Source of the DNA: Desulfurivibrio dismutans
GTDB taxonomy: Bacteria; Desulfobacterota; Desulfobulbia; Desulfobulbales; Desulfurivibrionaceae
Direction: 5' to 3'
DNA: 64,000 bases
Assembly: GCF_029210385.1 (NCBI RefSeq)
Contig: NZ_JARGDQ010000003.1
Location: 186,001-250,000, forward strand
Below, piece after piece: positions 17,488-25,932 of this stretch; positions within the stretch are counted from its first letter, which is position 1, and each line of letters begins with the position of its first letter. The translations under genes and the position numbers were made by a program. Under the pieces are notes generated by a model. That model was not told where the DNA came from. It saw nothing but the letters and a program-made list of their open reading frames with translations, and did not search any database.

Positions 17488-18777
17488 ATGCCCCAACTTC
17501 TCGAATCGTGGCTCCATGAACTCGGCCTGCCGGAATCCCTGGTGGCCGCCACCGCCTATCTGGCCGCCCTGACTTTTTTTCTGCTGATGGCCATCTTTTC
17601 ATTCTGGGTGGCCCGCCACTGGCTCTCTCCCCTGCTAAAGGTTTATACCGTCAAATCCTCCTCCGACTGGGGCCGGATCCTGGCGGAGAAAAACTTTTTT
17701 CACCGGCTCTCCCACCTGCTGCCGGTATCGATTCTCTACTTCACCGTCGATGTTTTTTTTCCCGATACCGCTTCCGGTGACGTTTTCCGCCGGCTGCTGC
17801 TGATTGCCTTTGTTTTGTTGGGGCTACGCAGCCTGGATGCATTGCTGCAGGCGCTCAATCTGCTCCTTTCCCGACGCCCCCTGGCCGAGGGCAGGCCCAT
17901 CAAAGGCTACACCCAGGCCATGACAATTATTATTTACATTCTGGCCGGAATCTTTATCATCGCCATCATCACTAACAAATCCCCCTGGGGCCTGCTGACC
18001 CTGATGGGCGGCCTGACCGCTGTGATCCTGCTGATATTTAAGGACACCATCCTGGGCTTTATCGCCAGTGTCCAGCTTTCCGCCCACGACATGGTAAGGG
18101 TCGGCGACTGGATTTCCATGCCCAAATACGGGGCCGACGGCGATGTGGTTGATGTCAATATCCACACCGTCAAGGTACAGAACTGGGACCGCACCTACGC
18201 CACCATCCCCACTTACGCCCTGGTGTCCGACGCCTTCACCAACTGGCGGGGGATGACCGAATCCGGCGGCCGGCGGATCAAGCGCTCGCTCTATATCGAT
18301 ATGAATTCCATCGGCTTCTGCACCCCGGAGATGCTGACCCAATTCACGGATATCGAACTGCTGCAGGATTATATCGCCGGCAAGGAGCGGGAGATCAACG
18401 AGTACAATGCCAACCATGTAAAAAAACCGAAGAACTGGGTCAACGGCCGCCATCAGACCAACATCGGCGTCTTTCGCGCTTATGTAACCAATTACCTGCG
18501 GCAGCACCCCAAGATTCACCAAGAGATGACCTTCCTGGTCCGTCATCTCCAGCCCACCCCCGAAGGACTGCCCCTGGAAATTTACGTCTTCAGCCGGGAA
18601 CAGGCCTGGGCCGTTTACGAAGGAGTACAGGCCGACATATTTGATCATCTGATGGCGGCCCTACCCCATTTTGGCCTCCGGGTTTTCCAGTATCCCTCGG
18701 GCTTTGACCTGCGCCAAGCCGGTTTTGGCGGCAGCCCACCGGCTGCTTCGGCCAACGAACAGCAGGTTAAGCTCTAA
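17488..18777 (+). CDS. MscS-family mechanosensitive channel, YbdG type
   Basis: A 429-residue inner-membrane protein releasing solutes on hypo-osmotic shock. Hydrophobic helices lie near residues 18-45, 75-92, 98-120 and 145-165, followed by the pore-lining TM3 (GLLTLMGGLTAVILLIFKDT) and the MscS beta domain (VRVGDWISMPKYGADGDVVD, then IPTYALVSDAFTNWRGM). The insertion within the cytoplasmic domain (about residues 265-340) with KNWVNGRHQTNIGVFRAYV is typical of YbdG/MscM-like channels. It begins 19 bases after the RSH gene and may be co-transcribed. Confidence 0.9.
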   Translation: MPQLLESWLHELGLPESLVAATAYLAALTFFLLMAIFSFWVARHWLSPLLKVYTVKSSSDWGRILAEKNFFHRLSHLLPVSILYFTVDVFFPDTASGDVFRRLLLIAFVLLGLRSLDALLQALNLLLSRRPLAEGRPIKGYTQAMTIIIYILAGIFIIAIITNKSPWGLLTLMGGLTAVILLIFKDTILGFIASVQLSAHDMVRVGDWISMPKYGADGDVVDVNIHTVKVQNWDRTYATIPTYALVSDAFTNWRGMTESGGRRIKRSLYIDMNSIGFCTPEMLTQFTDIELLQDYIAGKEREINEYNANHVKKPKNWVNGRHQTNIGVFRAYVTNYLRQHPKIHQEMTFLVRHLQPTPEGLPLEIYVFSREQAWAVYEGVQADIFDHLMAALPHFGLRVFQYPSGFDLRQAGFGGSPPAASANEQQVKL

Positions 18778-18818
18778 AGCAGAGCCGCCGACCGGATTAC
18801 ACCAAAGAAGTTTTCCCC

Positions 18819-18847
18819 TTGCCCGGACGGGGCAAATAAGTTATAAG
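18819..18847 (+). promoter_or_regulatory. Putative sigma-70 promoter for tRNA-Arg(ACG)
   Basis: TTGCCC at 18819-18824 and TATAAG at 18842-18847 are separated by 17 bases, and the tRNA begins 16 bases downstream of the -10 element. Position and spacing support a dedicated tRNA promoter. Confidence 0.55.
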
Positions 18848-18863
18848 GCTCCTTTCAGTGTAC

Positions 18864-18940
18864 GCACCCGTAGCTCAGCTGGATAGAGTGCCGGACTACG
18901 AATCCGTAGGTCGGAGGTTCGAATCCTCCCGGGTGCACCA
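18864..18940 (+). tRNA. tRNA-Arg (anticodon ACG)
   Basis: A 77-base cloverleaf: acceptor GCACCCG pairs with CGGGTGC, D-arm GCTC/GAGT, anticodon loop CTACGAA with anticodon ACG, T-arm GGAGG-TTCGAAT-CCTCC, and an encoded CCA tail. The outermost anticodon-stem pair is a C-T mismatch; the rest pairs. ACG normally becomes ICG and reads CGU/CGC/CGA. A strong terminator follows immediately. Confidence 0.96.
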
Positions 18941-18950
18941 GGAAAAAACC

Positions 18951-18990
18951 AAGGACCTCCGAGACAATTGCTCGGAGGTCCTTTTTTTGT
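18951..18990 (+). terminator. Rho-independent terminator after tRNA-Arg
   Basis: AGGACCTCCGAG pairs perfectly with CTCGGAGGTCCT around a 7-base loop (ACAATTG), followed by a run of Ts. A 12-bp GC-rich stem and T tract make this a textbook terminator. Confidence 0.93.
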
Positions 18991-19328
18991 TTTTTCCCCA
19001 CCTTGCCGTTCCCTCCTTATCTCTTCATGATCGGCAACTTTCCACTATATGGATTTTTTTCAACCAATGAATAACCTTGACCCCAAAAGGGGCAAAGCCG
19101 GTTTTTCACCGGACCGCCCCTGGAAGTCAGGGCGTAATTGTGCTATGGTTTCCCCTTTACCCGTTGACAGACAATTTTGACAAGCGCACAAAAACTCGCC
19201 AAAGGTCTCGCCGGTAACGCTACAACAACGAACTTAAGTGCGCGCCTGCCCGGCGACGCCATCGTGACGGCGACAACGACAACCACCAGACATGTCTCTG
19301 GCCAGTTTGCATTTCCGGACTTTTGCCC
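18991..19328. other. 338-bp spacer upstream of the GltD/ferredoxin/FlpD fusion gene
   Basis: No gene-like frame. It contains small hairpins CCCCAAAAGGGG (about 19081) and CCGGTTTTTCACCGG (about 19099), and a TTGACA near 19163 on the plus strand without a matching -10 at 17 bases. Any promoter for the downstream gene should lie here, but none is convincing. No cobalamin-riboswitch-like conserved box was recognised. Confidence 0.4.
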
Positions 19329-21371
19329 ATGACTTACCATCAACAGAATTTACCCGCCGGGCCGGAACCCTGGCCGCCGTGCCGGCGGGCCTGTCCGGTG
19401 CACGCCGATGTCCGCACCTATGTCAACCTCACCGGGCAGGGCCGCTACGCCGAAGCGCTGGCGGTGATTCGCCGGCGCCTGCCTTACGCGGCCGTCTGCG
19501 GGCGGATCTGTCATCATCCCTGCGAGGCCAACTGCCGACGGCGGGAAGTGGACGGGGCGGTGGCCATCCGGGAGGTTAAGCGTTTCGTCGCCGAACACCC
19601 GGCTCATGCCGACGTGTCGGTGCAGCCCGGCGCCGGAGACCGGCAGCGGGTGGCGGTGATCGGCAGCGGCCCGGCCGGGCTGACCGTCGCCCTGGAACTG
19701 GCCCGCCGGGGCTACCGGCCCACGGTGTTTGAGAAAGAACCTCGGGCCGGCGGCATTCCGGCGGTGGCCATCCCCGACTACCGGCTGCCCAAAGAGGCCC
19801 TGCAACGGGATGTTGACTGGATCCTGCGGCACGGCATCGAGCTGCAGAGTGGGGTGCAGGTCGGCCCCGACGTCACCATCAAGGAATTGCACCGGCAGGG
19901 CTTTGCGGCGGTGATCATTGCCGTGGGCCTGAGCACCAGCCGGCTGCTGCCTCTGCCCGGCGCCGACAACCCCGACGTCCATGGCGCCCTCGCTTTCTTA
20001 CGGGCGGCAGCGGCTGGAAAACGGCTGGTAACCGGCCGGGAGATCCTGGTCATCGGCGGCGGCAATGTGGCCTGCGATACGGCCCGCACCGCCTTGCGAC
20101 TGGGGCCGGACCGACGGGTTAAGATGCTCTGCCTGGAGAGTGAAGATGAAATGCCGGCCCTGCCGGAGGAGATCAAGGAAGCCCGCGAGGAAGGGATCGA
20201 GTTGATCACCCGCCGCGGCCCCCTGGCCGTTGAAACCACCGGGGACCGCATTACCGGCCTGCGGCATCGCCGGGTCAGCCGAGTGTTTGACGACCAGGGC
20301 CGGTTCGCGCCTGAATTTGACGACCGGGAGCAGCAGACCACCACCTGCGACACGGTGATCTTTGCCATCGGCCAGGCTGTGGAGCCCGATTTTATTAAAG
20401 GCAGCGGCCTGAAAATGGACCAGCGGGGGCGGCTGCCCTGCGACCCGGTGACCCGACAGACCGAGGTGGCATGGATCTTTGCCGCTGGCGAGGCGATTTC
20501 CCCGCCGGGCTCAGTGGTAGAGGCCTGCGCCCATGGCCGACGTACCGCCGAAACGGTGGACCAGTATCTGCGCGGGATGGCCATCACTCCGCCCATTGAA
20601 CCGCCGCCGGCCATCGAGCGGCTGGAGACGGCCACGGCCAAACAGGTTTACCCGCTACCCCGGGTCGAGATGACCACCCGGGAAGCAGCACTGCGTAAAG
20701 AGGATTTTGCCCCCTATGTGGCAACCCTGAGCGAAGAGCAGGCGGTAATCGAGGCCCAGCGCTGCCTGGAGTGCGGTAACGGCGCCAGGGTAACCGCCGA
20801 CCGCTGCGTCAAATGCCTCAACTGTGTCCGCTTATGCCCCTACCAGGCGCCCCGGATCAATCAGGTGGCGGTCATCAGCCGGGAGCGCTGCCTGGCCTGC
20901 GGCATCTGCTACGGCGCCTGCCCCACCGGCGCCATCCACCTGGCCAGCGGCACCCCGGAACAACTGGCCGCCGCCATCCCGGACCTGGTGGCGCAACTGA
21001 AAGGAGATGGCCCCAAAATCGTGGCCTATATCTGTGCCCGCCCCACCGACATCGCTTCCTGCCGGGAATTGGCCGACGAACCGGCCAACTGCGCCCGCGT
21101 CTGCCTGACCAGCCCCGGCCAGCTCGACGACCGCCAGTTGCTGCGCACCCTGGAAGCTGGCGCCGACGGCGTCTTGGTGGTGCTGGATCCGGAAAGTGAG
21201 GAGCGGCACCAAGGCAGCGGCCGCCGGCTGCGCCGACAGGTGGCGCGCCTGCGCCAAGACCTGATGGCCCTGGGGTTGAACCCGGAAAAAATTCAGCTGC
21301 AGGAACAGGCCGGCAACGGCGAAGCAACGAAGCTGCCGCAACAGTGCCGGCCGGCAGCCGAAAAAACGTAA
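19329..21371 (+). CDS. GltD-like FAD/NAD(P) oxidoreductase fused to 2x[4Fe-4S] ferredoxin and a FlpD/MvhD-like domain
   Basis: A 680-residue fusion. Residues about 15-75 hold the GltD-type Cys cluster (CRRACPVHAD, CGRICHHPCEANCRR). An FAD site VAVIGSGPAGLTVALELARRG and an NAD(P) site LVIGGGNVACDTARTALRLG follow, then FAAGEAISPPGSVVEA. Two ferredoxin motifs lie near residues 490-535 (CVKCLNCVRLCP, CLACGICYGACPTGA). The last 120 residues resemble FlpD/MvhD (IVAYICA, ARVCLTSPGQLDD, EAGADGVLVVLDP), but the usual Cys-His pair is replaced by SEERHQ. It probably moves electrons between NAD(P)H, ferredoxin and a partner. Convergent with the MttB/RACo operon. Start ATG at 19329; no clear ribosome-binding site. 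Confidence 0.83.
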   Translation: MTYHQQNLPAGPEPWPPCRRACPVHADVRTYVNLTGQGRYAEALAVIRRRLPYAAVCGRICHHPCEANCRRREVDGAVAIREVKRFVAEHPAHADVSVQPGAGDRQRVAVIGSGPAGLTVALELARRGYRPTVFEKEPRAGGIPAVAIPDYRLPKEALQRDVDWILRHGIELQSGVQVGPDVTIKELHRQGFAAVIIAVGLSTSRLLPLPGADNPDVHGALAFLRAAAAGKRLVTGREILVIGGGNVACDTARTALRLGPDRRVKMLCLESEDEMPALPEEIKEAREEGIELITRRGPLAVETTGDRITGLRHRRVSRVFDDQGRFAPEFDDREQQTTTCDTVIFAIGQAVEPDFIKGSGLKMDQRGRLPCDPVTRQTEVAWIFAAGEAISPPGSVVEACAHGRRTAETVDQYLRGMAITPPIEPPPAIERLETATAKQVYPLPRVEMTTREAALRKEDFAPYVATLSEEQAVIEAQRCLECGNGARVTADRCVKCLNCVRLCPYQAPRINQVAVISRERCLACGICYGACPTGAIHLASGTPEQLAAAIPDLVAQLKGDGPKIVAYICARPTDIASCRELADEPANCARVCLTSPGQLDDRQLLRTLEAGADGVLVVLDPESEERHQGSGRRLRRQVARLRQDLMALGLNPEKIQLQEQAGNGEATKLPQQCRPAAEKT

Positions 21372-21392
21372 CCAACCGCCGGGTTTGTCCTG

Positions 21393-22337
21393 CTAGTACT
21401 TCTCGCCGCGCACTACCTTGCGCAACTCGCGGCGGGTGACGTACTGCTTGTCGCCCTGCAGAATCCTTTCCAGTTCCCGCTGGGTGAAGTGGGGATCATC
21501 GTTGCGCAGATAAGGCAGGATTATGCGCTTCTGCCGCAGCATCTCCCGGTCGATGACCGCCCCGACCTCATCCATCTCGTGCAGCCGGGCCCGAACCACC
21601 TCCTGGCCGAAGGGGTTGATAATCTCACTGCCGCCCCAGAAATTGAAACTGCCCGGCGCATCCGCCACCGCTTCTTCGCTGTAATCAATCTCCCGGCGAT
21701 TTTCCGGCCCCTCCTCACCGACCCGGTTGGCACACAGGTTATAAATCCCGAAGATTCTGGCATAAAATTTATTGATAATCTGCCAGGACTCGATATTGCA
21801 AAACTCGCTGCCCATGGAGCCCTGGGAGGAGTTGAAGATGGTGACAAAAATATCGGCCTTCTGGGCGATCCCCAGATAGGGCAGCGAGGGATGCCAAAGA
21901 TCGTTGCAGATAAAGACGGCGACGTTGAACTCTCCCAACCGGAACACCGGCACCCGTTTGCCGCCGGAAAAGAATTTTTTCTCTTCAAAGACGCCGTAGT
22001 TGGGAAGATTGATCTTGCGGTAACAGAACAGAATTTCACCATCCACCGCCACCAGGGCGGCATTGTAAAAGTTCATCGAGCGCGACTCCTCGATGAACCC
22101 CACCACCGCCGCCGTCCCTTTGGTGGCGGCGGCCAGGCGCTTGATCTGCGGGGAATCCAGTCGCAGGGCCATCTCATGATAGCGGGCCCCGACAAAGTAG
22201 CCGGTCAGGGCAAGTTCCGGGAAGATGATCAGCTCCGCCCCCCGCGCCCGGTGATGTGCAATCCGCTCGATAACCTGCTCCAGGTTCTGTTCCACCGCAA
22301 AAAGCCGGGGGTTGGTCTGGCAAATCGTTACCTGCAT
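21393..22337 (-). CDS. Nitrilase-superfamily carbon-nitrogen hydrolase
   Basis: A 314-residue enzyme with the Glu-Lys-Cys triad of the nitrilase fold: E41 in IIFPELALTGY, K108 in CYRKINLPNYG, and C144 in VFICNDLWHP. These enzymes cleave amides or nitriles through a thioester intermediate. The sequence most resembles the glutaminase/amidase branch (NAD synthetase N-domain or predicted amidohydrolases). It has an extra basic C-terminal tail. It lies 16 bases after the MttB-like gene and is preceded by AAGGAAG, so it is probably the third gene of the RACo-MttB-nitrilase operon. The substrate is unknown. Confidence 0.87.
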   Translation of the reverse strand: MQVTICQTNPRLFAVEQNLEQVIERIAHHRARGAELIIFPELALTGYFVGARYHEMALRLDSPQIKRLAAATKGTAAVVGFIEESRSMNFYNAALVAVDGEILFCYRKINLPNYGVFEEKKFFSGGKRVPVFRLGEFNVAVFICNDLWHPSLPYLGIAQKADIFVTIFNSSQGSMGSEFCNIESWQIINKFYARIFGIYNLCANRVGEEGPENRREIDYSEEAVADAPGSFNFWGGSEIINPFGQEVVRARLHEMDEVGAVIDREMLRQKRIILPYLRNDDPHFTQRELERILQGDKQYVTRRELRKVVRGEKY

Positions 22338-22353
22338 GGCTTACTTCCTTGAG

Positions 22354-23796
22354 TTAGAGAAGAATCTTGAACTGCCGCCGGATTTCCCGGTCAATGTCCG
22401 GGGGGATATGGGAAGCCGGTTCGGTGGCCAGCAGTTCCCGGGCCAGCCGCCGGGCCCGCTCCCGGGCATCTAAAAACTCGCCCGCTTCCCCCCGGGGCTG
22501 ATCGCGGTCACCCAAACGCAACGCGGCCCGTTCCTTGCGGAGATAGCGCCGGGTGTGCTTGTGGGTCAGAAAGGAGCCGCGGTGGTCGATGTTGCGGATC
22601 ACCTCCAGCGCCAGCCGTTCCGGCTCGACATTGATGCCGCGGTCGGCCCGGCGGGCCATACCGATGATGTCATTGTCGATGACGTACTGTTCATAGGCCA
22701 CGCTTTTCAGAGAATCCAGCATGCCGGCGGCATGGTGGATCAAGTTGGCACCGGAGTGGACCAACTGCAGCAGGGAAAAGGCCTTCTCGTAGCCCGCCTG
22801 GATATCCGGGGTACGGCTATCGGTGACTCCGGCGGAGGTGTAGACCGGCAGGTCGTAAAACTGGGCCATCTGCGCCGCCGCGCTGTTGAGCATGCCAAAC
22901 TCCACCGCGCCGCCGGAAAAACCGCCGCTGTGCATGTCGGCAATGGCCGGTACCGCCCCGTAGATCACCGGCGCTCCAGGATTGATCAACTGGCTCAGAG
23001 CGATCCCGGCCAGCAGTTCGGCGTTCATCTGGGCCAGAGTGCCGGCCAGGGTAACCGGCGAGGTGGAACCGGCCATGGGAGCCGAACCGATCACCACCGG
23101 CATCTCCTGGCGCACCAGTTCCGCCATGATCTCGGTGGACCGACGATCCAGGCTCAGGGGACTGACACAGCAGGAGGTGATAAAGGAGATCACCGGTTTT
23201 TGCCGCAACGGCTCAATGCCGCCGCAGAGCAAAGCCGCCAGCCGAATGGTTTCCTGGACCGACTCGACCCGGGAAACCGCCGCCATCACGTGCTTGCCGG
23301 TGCCGGCCAGGGCGGCGTAGTACTGGTTGATATCCTGCAGCTGGTCGGGGATATCCCGGGGCATCACCGGCCGGACAAAAAAATCGATATTTTCCAGTTG
23401 ATCCGCCAGCCGGGCGATCCGGTAAATGTCCTGCAGGGTGGCGGGCCGTGGGGTACCGTCATCCAAATCCAGCACCTGCAGGGCCGCCCCGCCGGTGCCG
23501 GCAAAAGAGCGAGTACCACCGACCTCCAGGTCGGGATATCCATCATGCCCGGCCAGGGTCACCACCGCCGGGGCGGTGGTCAGGGTTCGATTGAGCAGCG
23601 AGGCGGAAAGGAAGATGATATTACCGTCACGCTGGGCTCCCGCCCGGCGGAAAACCTCCAGGGCGGCCGACGACTCCACCTTGATGCCGACGGTTTGCAA
23701 AATCTCCAGCGATGTTTCATGCACGGCGACAATCCCGGCGGCATCCAACTGGCAATAGCTGGTTTCCCGAGCTGCTTTCAGGGCATTTTCCTGCAT
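22354..23796 (-). CDS. Trimethylamine-methyltransferase (MttB) superfamily protein, non-pyrrolysine
   Basis: A 480-residue TIM-barrel methyltransferase. Family segments visible are LEILQTVGIKVESSAALEVF, a GGAALQVLDLDDG stretch, MAGSTSPVTLAGTLAQMNAELLAG, PDIQAGYEKAFSLLQLVHSGANLIHHAAGMLDS, and the C-terminal GSFLTHKHTRRYLRKE. There is no in-frame amber codon, so it belongs to the large non-Pyl branch that demethylates quaternary amines such as glycine betaine or carnitine and passes the methyl group to a corrinoid protein. The start at 23796 has AGGAGG. The operon also holds a RACo-like activator, but no corrinoid protein gene is seen. Confidence 0.9.
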   Translation of the reverse strand: MQENALKAARETSYCQLDAAGIVAVHETSLEILQTVGIKVESSAALEVFRRAGAQRDGNIIFLSASLLNRTLTTAPAVVTLAGHDGYPDLEVGGTRSFAGTGGAALQVLDLDDGTPRPATLQDIYRIARLADQLENIDFFVRPVMPRDIPDQLQDINQYYAALAGTGKHVMAAVSRVESVQETIRLAALLCGGIEPLRQKPVISFITSCCVSPLSLDRRSTEIMAELVRQEMPVVIGSAPMAGSTSPVTLAGTLAQMNAELLAGIALSQLINPGAPVIYGAVPAIADMHSGGFSGGAVEFGMLNSAAAQMAQFYDLPVYTSAGVTDSRTPDIQAGYEKAFSLLQLVHSGANLIHHAAGMLDSLKSVAYEQYVIDNDIIGMARRADRGINVEPERLALEVIRNIDHRGSFLTHKHTRRYLRKERAALRLGDRDQPRGEAGEFLDARERARRLARELLATEPASHIPPDIDREIRRQFKILL

Positions 23797-23909
23797 CAAT
23801 CCTCCTGTTCGGTTGCCCAGCATCTGCAACGCAAGGGTCCAATAAAAGGTGCCAGGCATCCGCCAAAGTCATCGGTTCCGGCATCGGACGGGGGCCGCAA
23901 CACCCGGTG

Positions 23910-24021
23910 CCGTAAACGGTCGGCAGTGTCGCAGGTTGTGGCAAGCGGCGCGGCGGCGCATACACCGGGTACGCAAGTCGCGCCGATCACCGCAAGATGC
24001 GATGCTGCCAACCGTTTACGG
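23910..24021. repeat. Dispersed intergenic palindrome-ended element, copy D
   Basis: The ends are inverted: CCGTAAACGGTCGGCAG on the left and CTGCCAACCGTTTACGG on the right, one mismatch over 17 bases. The core on the minus strand contains GCATCTTGCGGTGATC. It begins two bases after the stop codon of the RACo-like gene and fills most of the gap before the MttB-like gene. Confidence 0.75.
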
Positions 24022-24023
24022 AG

Positions 24024-25832
24024 TCAAAAGGTCATGTGGCGGGCAAATATCCGGTTGAAACGGGGGTAACCGGAAAGCTCCACATGACTGGTCTGTTCCG
24101 CCAACCTTCGGGCCCGCTCCCGCTGACCGGCGGCCAGCAGGATTTTGATCGCCCCCAGGCCGGCGGCATTGCCCACCCCGCTGATCCGCTCGGCCGGAAT
24201 GGGGGGCAGCAAACCGATGGCCAGGGCGTCATCGATGTCGAGAAAGCTGCCGAAAGCCCCGGCGATACTGATCCGGGCCAGTTCGTCAACCGACAGCCCC
24301 GCCTCGGCCAGCAGAATTTCAATCCCGCTGCGGATCGCCGCCCGGGCGATCACCAACTCTTCCCCCAGATCCTTCCAGGTCAGCACCAGTGGCTCGCCGC
24401 CGGCGGTCCGTTCCGCCGGCACCAGTACGATACCTCGGTCGTCGGGCGCCAACAGCCCCGTCGGCAACTCCCCGCGCCGCAAGCCACCCCGCCGGTTGAG
24501 CAGTCCCGCCCGCTTTAAAGCAGCGGCCACCGAAATCAGGCCGGTGCCGGCAATGCCCCGGGCCGGCTGCTCGTCGATGGTGTGACACTGCAGGCTGTTC
24601 TGCGCAAAGACGGCCCGGTCGATGGCCCCCGGCGCGGCCCGCATGCCGCAGCTGATTCGGGCCCCCTCGAAGGCTGGCCCGGCGGCGGCCGAACAGGCCA
24701 GCATTCGGCCCTCCACACTCAGGGCCATCTCGGCGTTGGTGCCCAGGTCGAGCAGCAGGTGGGGTGGCTGGGGCCGGTCAAAATCCAGGGCCAGCAGATC
24801 CGCCACCGCATCGGAGCCGACAAAGCCAGCGATCACCGGCGGCAGGTGCATACGGCCCTCGGGGGCGATCTGCAGCCCCAGCCAGGCGGCGGGCAGTTCC
24901 GGCACCACCTGCAGGGCCGGGGTAAAAGGGGCCACTCCGGCATAATAGGGATCAATACCCAGCAGCAGGCTCTGCATGCAGGTGTTGCCCACCGCCGTTG
25001 CCTCCTGCACATAGCGGGCCGGGATGCCGTGGTCGGCCAGCAGCCGGGCCAGCAGTTCATTGAGGCAGGCCACCGCCGCCTGCTGCAGCTCGACCAGTTC
25101 CCCCTGGTGGGCCCGGTCGATGCGACTCATCAGGTCCTCGCCGAAGGTGACCTGGGGGTTGGTCCGGGCATCCTGGCCCAGCAGGCGGCCGGTGGCCAGG
25201 TCAACCAAGTAGGCGGCCACGGTGGTGGTGCCCAGGTCGAAGGCCACACCATAATGCTCCCCGGCGGTATCCCCCGCCTCCAGGTCAACCAGGCAGCGTC
25301 GGCGCAGAGTGGCGGTCAGTTGCCAATCGGCCTTCCGGACCAGCCGGGGCAGATCGGGCAGCAGCCGCGGGGCGATATCTTCCGCCGCCAGCTGGTGTTC
25401 CTTGAGCGCCTGGTAAATCCGTTCCAGGTCGGCGGTTTGATCGTTGATGGCGGGCGGGGAAAGCCGCAGATATTTTTTCTGGCTGACCGGCTCCACGGCG
25501 ACCTGGTCCAGTTCCATGGCCAGACTGGTTTTATATTCAGCACTCACCGAATTGCCATCCACCAGGCGGATGGTCAGTGATTCCAGAGGAAAGGTCTGAC
25601 AGGCCAGACGGGTGCCGGTGGCCAGCTCGTCGGCGGTAAGCAGTTGCCGCTCCGGCTCGGTGAGCTCACTCACCTGGCCGGCCAGGATTTGGATCTTGCA
25701 TTTGCCGCAGCTGCCTTCACCACCGCAAAGGGACGGCGGGGCAAAGTTGGGCTGACGCTGCAGAGCCGCCAGCAAAGTAAGCTCTGATCCGCAGGGGATC
25801 TTGCGTCTCTGGGGTTCCAGGTAAATAAACAT
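24024..25832 (-). CDS. RACo-like corrinoid-protein activator: N-terminal [2Fe-2S] domain plus ASKHA (DUF4445) domain
   Basis: A 602-residue protein. Residues about 1-85 form a plant-type [2Fe-2S] ferredoxin (PSLCGGEGSCGKCKIQ, then LACQ). After a linker, an ASKHA ATPase module follows: YGVAFDLGTTTVAAYLVDL, the AVGNTCMQSLLLG segment, LLDLGTNAEMALS, GPAFEGARISCGMRA, and IAGAFGSFLDIDDALAIGLLP. RACo-type proteins use ATP to reduce inactive Co(II) corrinoid proteins to Co(I). It is the first gene of the operon with the MttB-like and nitrilase genes. The start at 25832 is chosen for the family N terminus and the nearby AGAGGA; a much longer open frame upstream appears non-coding. Confidence 0.92.
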   Translation of the reverse strand: MFIYLEPQRRKIPCGSELTLLAALQRQPNFAPPSLCGGEGSCGKCKIQILAGQVSELTEPERQLLTADELATGTRLACQTFPLESLTIRLVDGNSVSAEYKTSLAMELDQVAVEPVSQKKYLRLSPPAINDQTADLERIYQALKEHQLAAEDIAPRLLPDLPRLVRKADWQLTATLRRRCLVDLEAGDTAGEHYGVAFDLGTTTVAAYLVDLATGRLLGQDARTNPQVTFGEDLMSRIDRAHQGELVELQQAAVACLNELLARLLADHGIPARYVQEATAVGNTCMQSLLLGIDPYYAGVAPFTPALQVVPELPAAWLGLQIAPEGRMHLPPVIAGFVGSDAVADLLALDFDRPQPPHLLLDLGTNAEMALSVEGRMLACSAAAGPAFEGARISCGMRAAPGAIDRAVFAQNSLQCHTIDEQPARGIAGTGLISVAAALKRAGLLNRRGGLRRGELPTGLLAPDDRGIVLVPAERTAGGEPLVLTWKDLGEELVIARAAIRSGIEILLAEAGLSVDELARISIAGAFGSFLDIDDALAIGLLPPIPAERISGVGNAAGLGAIKILLAAGQRERARRLAEQTSHVELSGYPRFNRIFARHMTF

Positions 25833-25932
25833 CGTCCTCTTATAGCACACTTTCAGCGGCCCGGCAAAAAGGGAGACGGTACCCGCAGGCTGCCGCCCGG
25901 CGGTCGCATTTGCCCGCGGGGCGGAAAACCGT

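Noticed and set aside
22354-23796. Pyrrolysine-containing MttB
   Set aside because: The frame is full length without an amber codon, and no pyl genes are nearby.
22555-24069. A 504-codon open frame opposite the MttB-like gene
   Set aside because: Shadow of the real gene; it also crosses repeat copy D, and its composition is not protein-like.
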